Positions 6,695 to 8,968 of a stretch of DNA of 8,968 bases are shown piece by piece. This DNA comes from Alphaproteobacteria bacterium. GTDB taxonomy: Bacteria; Pseudomonadota; Alphaproteobacteria; Rhodobacterales; Rhodobacteraceae. The notes under the pieces are model-generated. The model was given only the letters and a program-made list of their open reading frames with translations. It was not told the origin of the DNA and made no database searches. How positions within the stretch are numbered: position 1 is the first letter of the stretch; each line of letters opens with the position of its first letter. The translations under genes were made by a program, and so were the position numbers. The stretch covers positions 1 to 8,968 of the forward strand of contig JAJRUE010000193.1 of assembly GCA_024277955.1 (NCBI GenBank). The letters are read 5' to 3'.

Positions 6695-7663
6695 CTAGTC
6701 CATCAGGCCCAGTTCCTTGTAGGCCCGGACGGCGCCCGGATGCAGCGGCGCCGACAGGCTGTCGCGGATCATCTCTTCGGCCTTCAGGTTGGCGAACGCC
6801 GGGTGCAGCTTGCGGAAGTCATCCAGGTTGCCGAGCACCGCCTTGGCGACCGTGTAGACCACCTCTTCGGGCACATCGGCCGAGGTCACGAAGGTCGCGC
6901 CCACACCGAAGGTATGGATGTCGTCCGGGTTGCCCGGATACATGCCGCCGGGGATGATCGCCTTGCGATAGTACGGCTTGGCGGCGACCAGCGCGTCGAT
7001 CTCGGGCGACACCGCCGGCACGATCTTGGCATCGCACGACGCGATGGTTTCCTGGGTCAGGCCGGACGGGTGGCCGACCAGCCAGAAATAGCCGTCGATC
7101 TTGTTGTCGCACAGCGCCGCGGCGGTTTCCGAAGACTTCATCTTGGCGGCCAGCGCCAGGTCGGACCGTTTCCAGCCCATGGTTTCCTCGATCACTTCCC
7201 AGGTGCCCTGGGTGCCCGACCCGTCGTTGCCGATGTTGAAGCGGTGGCCCGGGATGTCGGTGATGTTGTTGATGCCGCTGTCACGGCGCACCAGTATGGT
7301 CACCGGCTCGGGGTGAACCGAGAAGACCGCGCGCAGTTTCTTGAACGGGCCCTGGTCCTTGAACTTCGAGGTGCCGTTATAGGCGTGGTACTGCCAGTCC
7401 GACTGGGCAACGCCGAATTCCAGCTCGCCTGAGCGGATCGTGTTGATGTTGTAGATCGACCCACCGGTCGACTCCACCGAGCAGCGAATGCCGGTTTCCT
7501 TGCGGGTCTTGTTTACCAGACGGCAGATCGCACCACCGGTCGGATAGTAGACGCCGGTGACGCCGCCGGTGCCGATCGAGATGAACTGCTGCTCTTGCGC
7601 AGCCCCCATCTGGGTCGACGCGACCACGACTGCCGCCGCCGCAATGATTTTCTGGAACTTCAT
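6695..7663 (-). CDS. TAXI-family TRAP transporter solute-binding protein
   Basis: 322-residue periplasmic binding protein. The N-terminus MKFQK followed by a hydrophobic stretch (6-15) and GAAQE is a signal peptide, with probable cleavage near A22. The mature part opens with FISIGTGGVTGVYYPTGGAI (27-46), the hallmark of TAXI (TRAP-associated extracytoplasmic immunogenic) proteins, and continues with ESTGGSIYNINTIRSGELEFG (64-84, quoted in two parts: ESTGGSIYNI and NTIRSGELEFG) and FNIGNDGSGTQGTWEVI (142-158). It would capture the ligand and deliver it to the fused permease encoded downstream. A good AGGGAGAG site precedes the ATG. Substrates of most TAXI proteins are unknown; a Thermus homologue was crystallised with glutamate/glutamine. 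The ligand cannot be inferred reliably here. Confidence 0.93.
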   Translation of the reverse strand: MKFQKIIAAAAVVVASTQMGAAQEQQFISIGTGGVTGVYYPTGGAICRLVNKTRKETGIRCSVESTGGSIYNINTIRSGELEFGVAQSDWQYHAYNGTSKFKDQGPFKKLRAVFSVHPEPVTILVRRDSGINNITDIPGHRFNIGNDGSGTQGTWEVIEETMGWKRSDLALAAKMKSSETAAALCDNKIDGYFWLVGHPSGLTQETIASCDAKIVPAVSPEIDALVAAKPYYRKAIIPGGMYPGNPDDIHTFGVGATFVTSADVPEEVVYTVAKAVLGNLDDFRKLHPAFANLKAEEMIRDSLSAPLHPGAVRAYKELGLMD

Positions 7664-7774
7664 GTTTTCTCTCCCTGAGTTTTACATGGTTTGAAATGGT
7701 CCGAGGCCACGCCACGCCGGGCGGGCTGTTTTTCGGGGCCCGGGCACTGGCCGGTCCCGAAATTTCCGCGGCGC

Positions 7775-8968
7775 TCAAAAGGCGCCGTCATAGTCCCCCT
7801 TGTCGATCGGGCAGGTCAAAACGGTGAATCGCGACCGGGCCCATGCTTCGTTTGTTTCAGTAAACAGGGATTTTCGGCTCGTGACAATGGCCGAATTTCC
7901 GCCGTAAGCCCTTGCAATCGCACCAATATACGAATCGGAGAATGAAACACCATGTTTCATGATTTGCATCCCCGCCTGCTTTTTTTCAATCAGCGCCAGG
8001 CTGCCGTCCACCGGCACCACGATCACCATCGGCCGGTTCAGATCGCGCAAGGTGGCCAGGTCGCCAGGGCTCATGTCGAAACCGGCGTCGCCGACGACCG
8101 CGATTACCGGCCGGTCGGGGGCCGCCTTCAGATGGCCGATCGCCAGCGGCACCGCCACCCCCATGGTGCAAAGACACGACGATTGCAGCAGCTCGCCGGG
8201 GCGCGCGGCCCGCCAGATCTGGCTGAGCAATATGCGGTGCGCGCCGCTGTCCACGGTGCAGATGCCGCCGGCGGGCAGGGCCTGGTTCAGCGCCGCGAAC
8301 AGCTGGTGCGGCCCCCAGCGTTCAGGTCCGGTAAATGCCGCCGCGAGGGCCGCGCGCACCGCCGCCGGTGCGCCCTGCGCCCAGGGGGTGAAACGGGTTT
8401 CGCCCAGCCCGCGATCCAGCGCCTCCATCGCCCCGGCGATGTGGCAGATCAGCCGCAGCGCCCGACCGTGCATCCCGTGTTCCACCGGCGCCGGCAGGAA
8501 TTCCAGCGCGTTTTCGCCCGCCCACGGGTCGATCGAGCCGGCGCGCATCTCGATCGGGTCGTAGCCGGCCAGGATCACGCAATCGGACTGGCGCAGCAGC
8601 GGCAGAACATGGCTGTCGGACAGCGGCGACAACCCGTTCCCGCCCAGGCACAGCGGATGGGATTCGTCCAGCAATCCCTTGGCCTTGTAGGTGGTCAGCA
8701 TCGGGATGTCGTGGCGCTCGCACAGCCGGGTGATCGCCGGGCCGGCGCGGTGATGCACCGCCCCCAGCCCGGCCAGCAGGACCGGCCGTTCGGTGCGTTT
8801 CAACCTGTCCAGCGCCGCCGCGAGACCCGGCCCGCCGGGGGGGCAGGCGGTTGCCGACGTGCGCGGGCTACGCCGCGAACCTTGCCCCGCTGCGGCGCTG
8901 CCGCCGCCGGTCTCGGCCAGCGCCGCCACGTCCACCGGCAGGTCCACATGCACCGGCCCTGGCGGGTC
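7775..8968 (-). CDS. ThDP-dependent acetolactate synthase-like enzyme, 5' end outside window
   Basis: The last 397 codons are present; the frame is open to the window edge, so the GTG at 8953 is internal. The fragment starts in PGPVHVDLPVDV, the end of the pyrimidine-binding domain. It continues with a Gly/Ala/Ser-rich linker (about 20-48), a central domain (about 50-185) and the pyrophosphate domain (about 218-397). The ThDP/metal motif runs from GDAGF (293-297) to VDGS (320-323). Its spacing puts D321 where the second Asn of the usual NN pair binds Mg2+, while the first Asn is V320. The catalytic Glu lies outside the window. Family members decarboxylate 2-oxo acids or make acyloins. The motif pattern does not look like glyoxylate carboligase or oxalyl-CoA decarboxylase, and the substrate is unknown. 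It ends 111 nt before the TAXI gene on the same strand, so cotranscription is possible. Confidence 0.85.
   Translation of the reverse strand, partial: DPPGPVHVDLPVDVAALAETGGGSAAAGQGSRRSPRTSATACPPGGPGLAAALDRLKRTERPVLLAGLGAVHHRAGPAITRLCERHDIPMLTTYKAKGLLDESHPLCLGGNGLSPLSDSHVLPLLRQSDCVILAGYDPIEMRAGSIDPWAGENALEFLPAPVEHGMHGRALRLICHIAGAMEALDRGLGETRFTPWAQGAPAAVRAALAAAFTGPERWGPHQLFAALNQALPAGGICTVDSGAHRILLSQIWRAARPGELLQSSCLCTMGVAVPLAIGHLKAAPDRPVIAVVGDAGFDMSPGDLATLRDLNRPMVIVVPVDGSLALIEKKQAGMQIMKHGVSFSDSYIGAIARAYGGNSAIVTSRKSLFTETNEAWARSRFTVLTCPIDKGDYDGAF
7942..7960. repeat. 19-bp operator-like palindrome inside the ThDP gene
   Basis: Arms ATGAAACA / TGTTTCAT (8 bp, perfect) around a CCA centre, in an AT-rich part of the coding sequence (codons for MKHGVSF on the - strand). 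The half-site TGTTTCA recurs at 7853-7859 within the imperfect inverted repeat TGTTTCAGTAAACA (7853-7866). It resembles a repressor operator in form, but no regulator is encoded in the window and the function is unproven. Confidence 0.3.

Noticed and set aside
7731..7762. Inverted repeat TTTCGGG / CCCGAAA between the ThDP and TAXI genes as a terminator
   Set aside because: The loop is 18 nt and, in the direction of transcription (- strand), the stem is followed by AACAG rather than a T-run.
7775..8968. Glyoxylate carboligase, which would compete with the BHAC for glyoxylate
   Set aside because: The cofactor motif and C-terminal pattern (VDGSLALIEKKQ; IDKGDYDGAF) look like general acetolactate synthase-like proteins, not the GDFDFQF...NN pattern expected for glyoxylate carboligase.

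Overview
The window is GC-rich (roughly 65 %) and densely coding. Gene content, gene order and base composition suggest an alphaproteobacterium of the Rhodobacterales (Roseobacter or Paracoccus type). No rRNA, tRNA, CRISPR array, insertion sequence or phage gene was seen.

Left half, + strand (1-3269): the 3' end of an aminotransferase gene followed by three complete, closely spaced genes. These encode a fold-type-II PLP dehydratase, a D-threonine-aldolase-like PLP aldolase and an ornithine-cyclodeaminase/Mu-crystallin-type reductase. In this order they match bhcA-bhcB-bhcC-bhcD of the beta-hydroxyaspartate cycle (BHAC), described in Paracoccus denitrificans. BhcC joins glycine and glyoxylate into beta-hydroxyaspartate. 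BhcB dehydrates it to iminosuccinate. BhcD reduces that to L-aspartate. BhcA transaminates aspartate with glyoxylate, giving oxaloacetate and regenerating glycine. The net result is two glyoxylate to one oxaloacetate without loss of CO2, so the cell can grow on glycolate or glyoxylate. Catalytic residues are visible in all three complete proteins.

Middle (3270-3435): a short convergent intergenic region packed with four consecutive hairpin-forming inverted repeats. It probably terminates transcription from both sides.

Right half, - strand (8968-3436, read right to left): the 3' two-thirds of a ThDP-dependent acetolactate-synthase-like enzyme gene, a TAXI-type TRAP solute-binding protein, a fused TRAP permease with a C-terminal DUF3394 region, and a small UspA-family protein. 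A GC-rich hairpin lies between the binding-protein and permease genes. The transporter substrate cannot be read from the sequence. Its position next to the BHAC genes suggests, without proving, a small carboxylate or amino acid that feeds or drains the glyoxylate/aspartate pool.

The main biological system here (BHAC) is already described. The less explained items are the tail-to-tail partnership with a TAXI-TRAP/Usp/ThDP cluster, the four-hairpin array, and an AT-rich patch with odd codon use and a palindrome in the 3' end of the ThDP gene.
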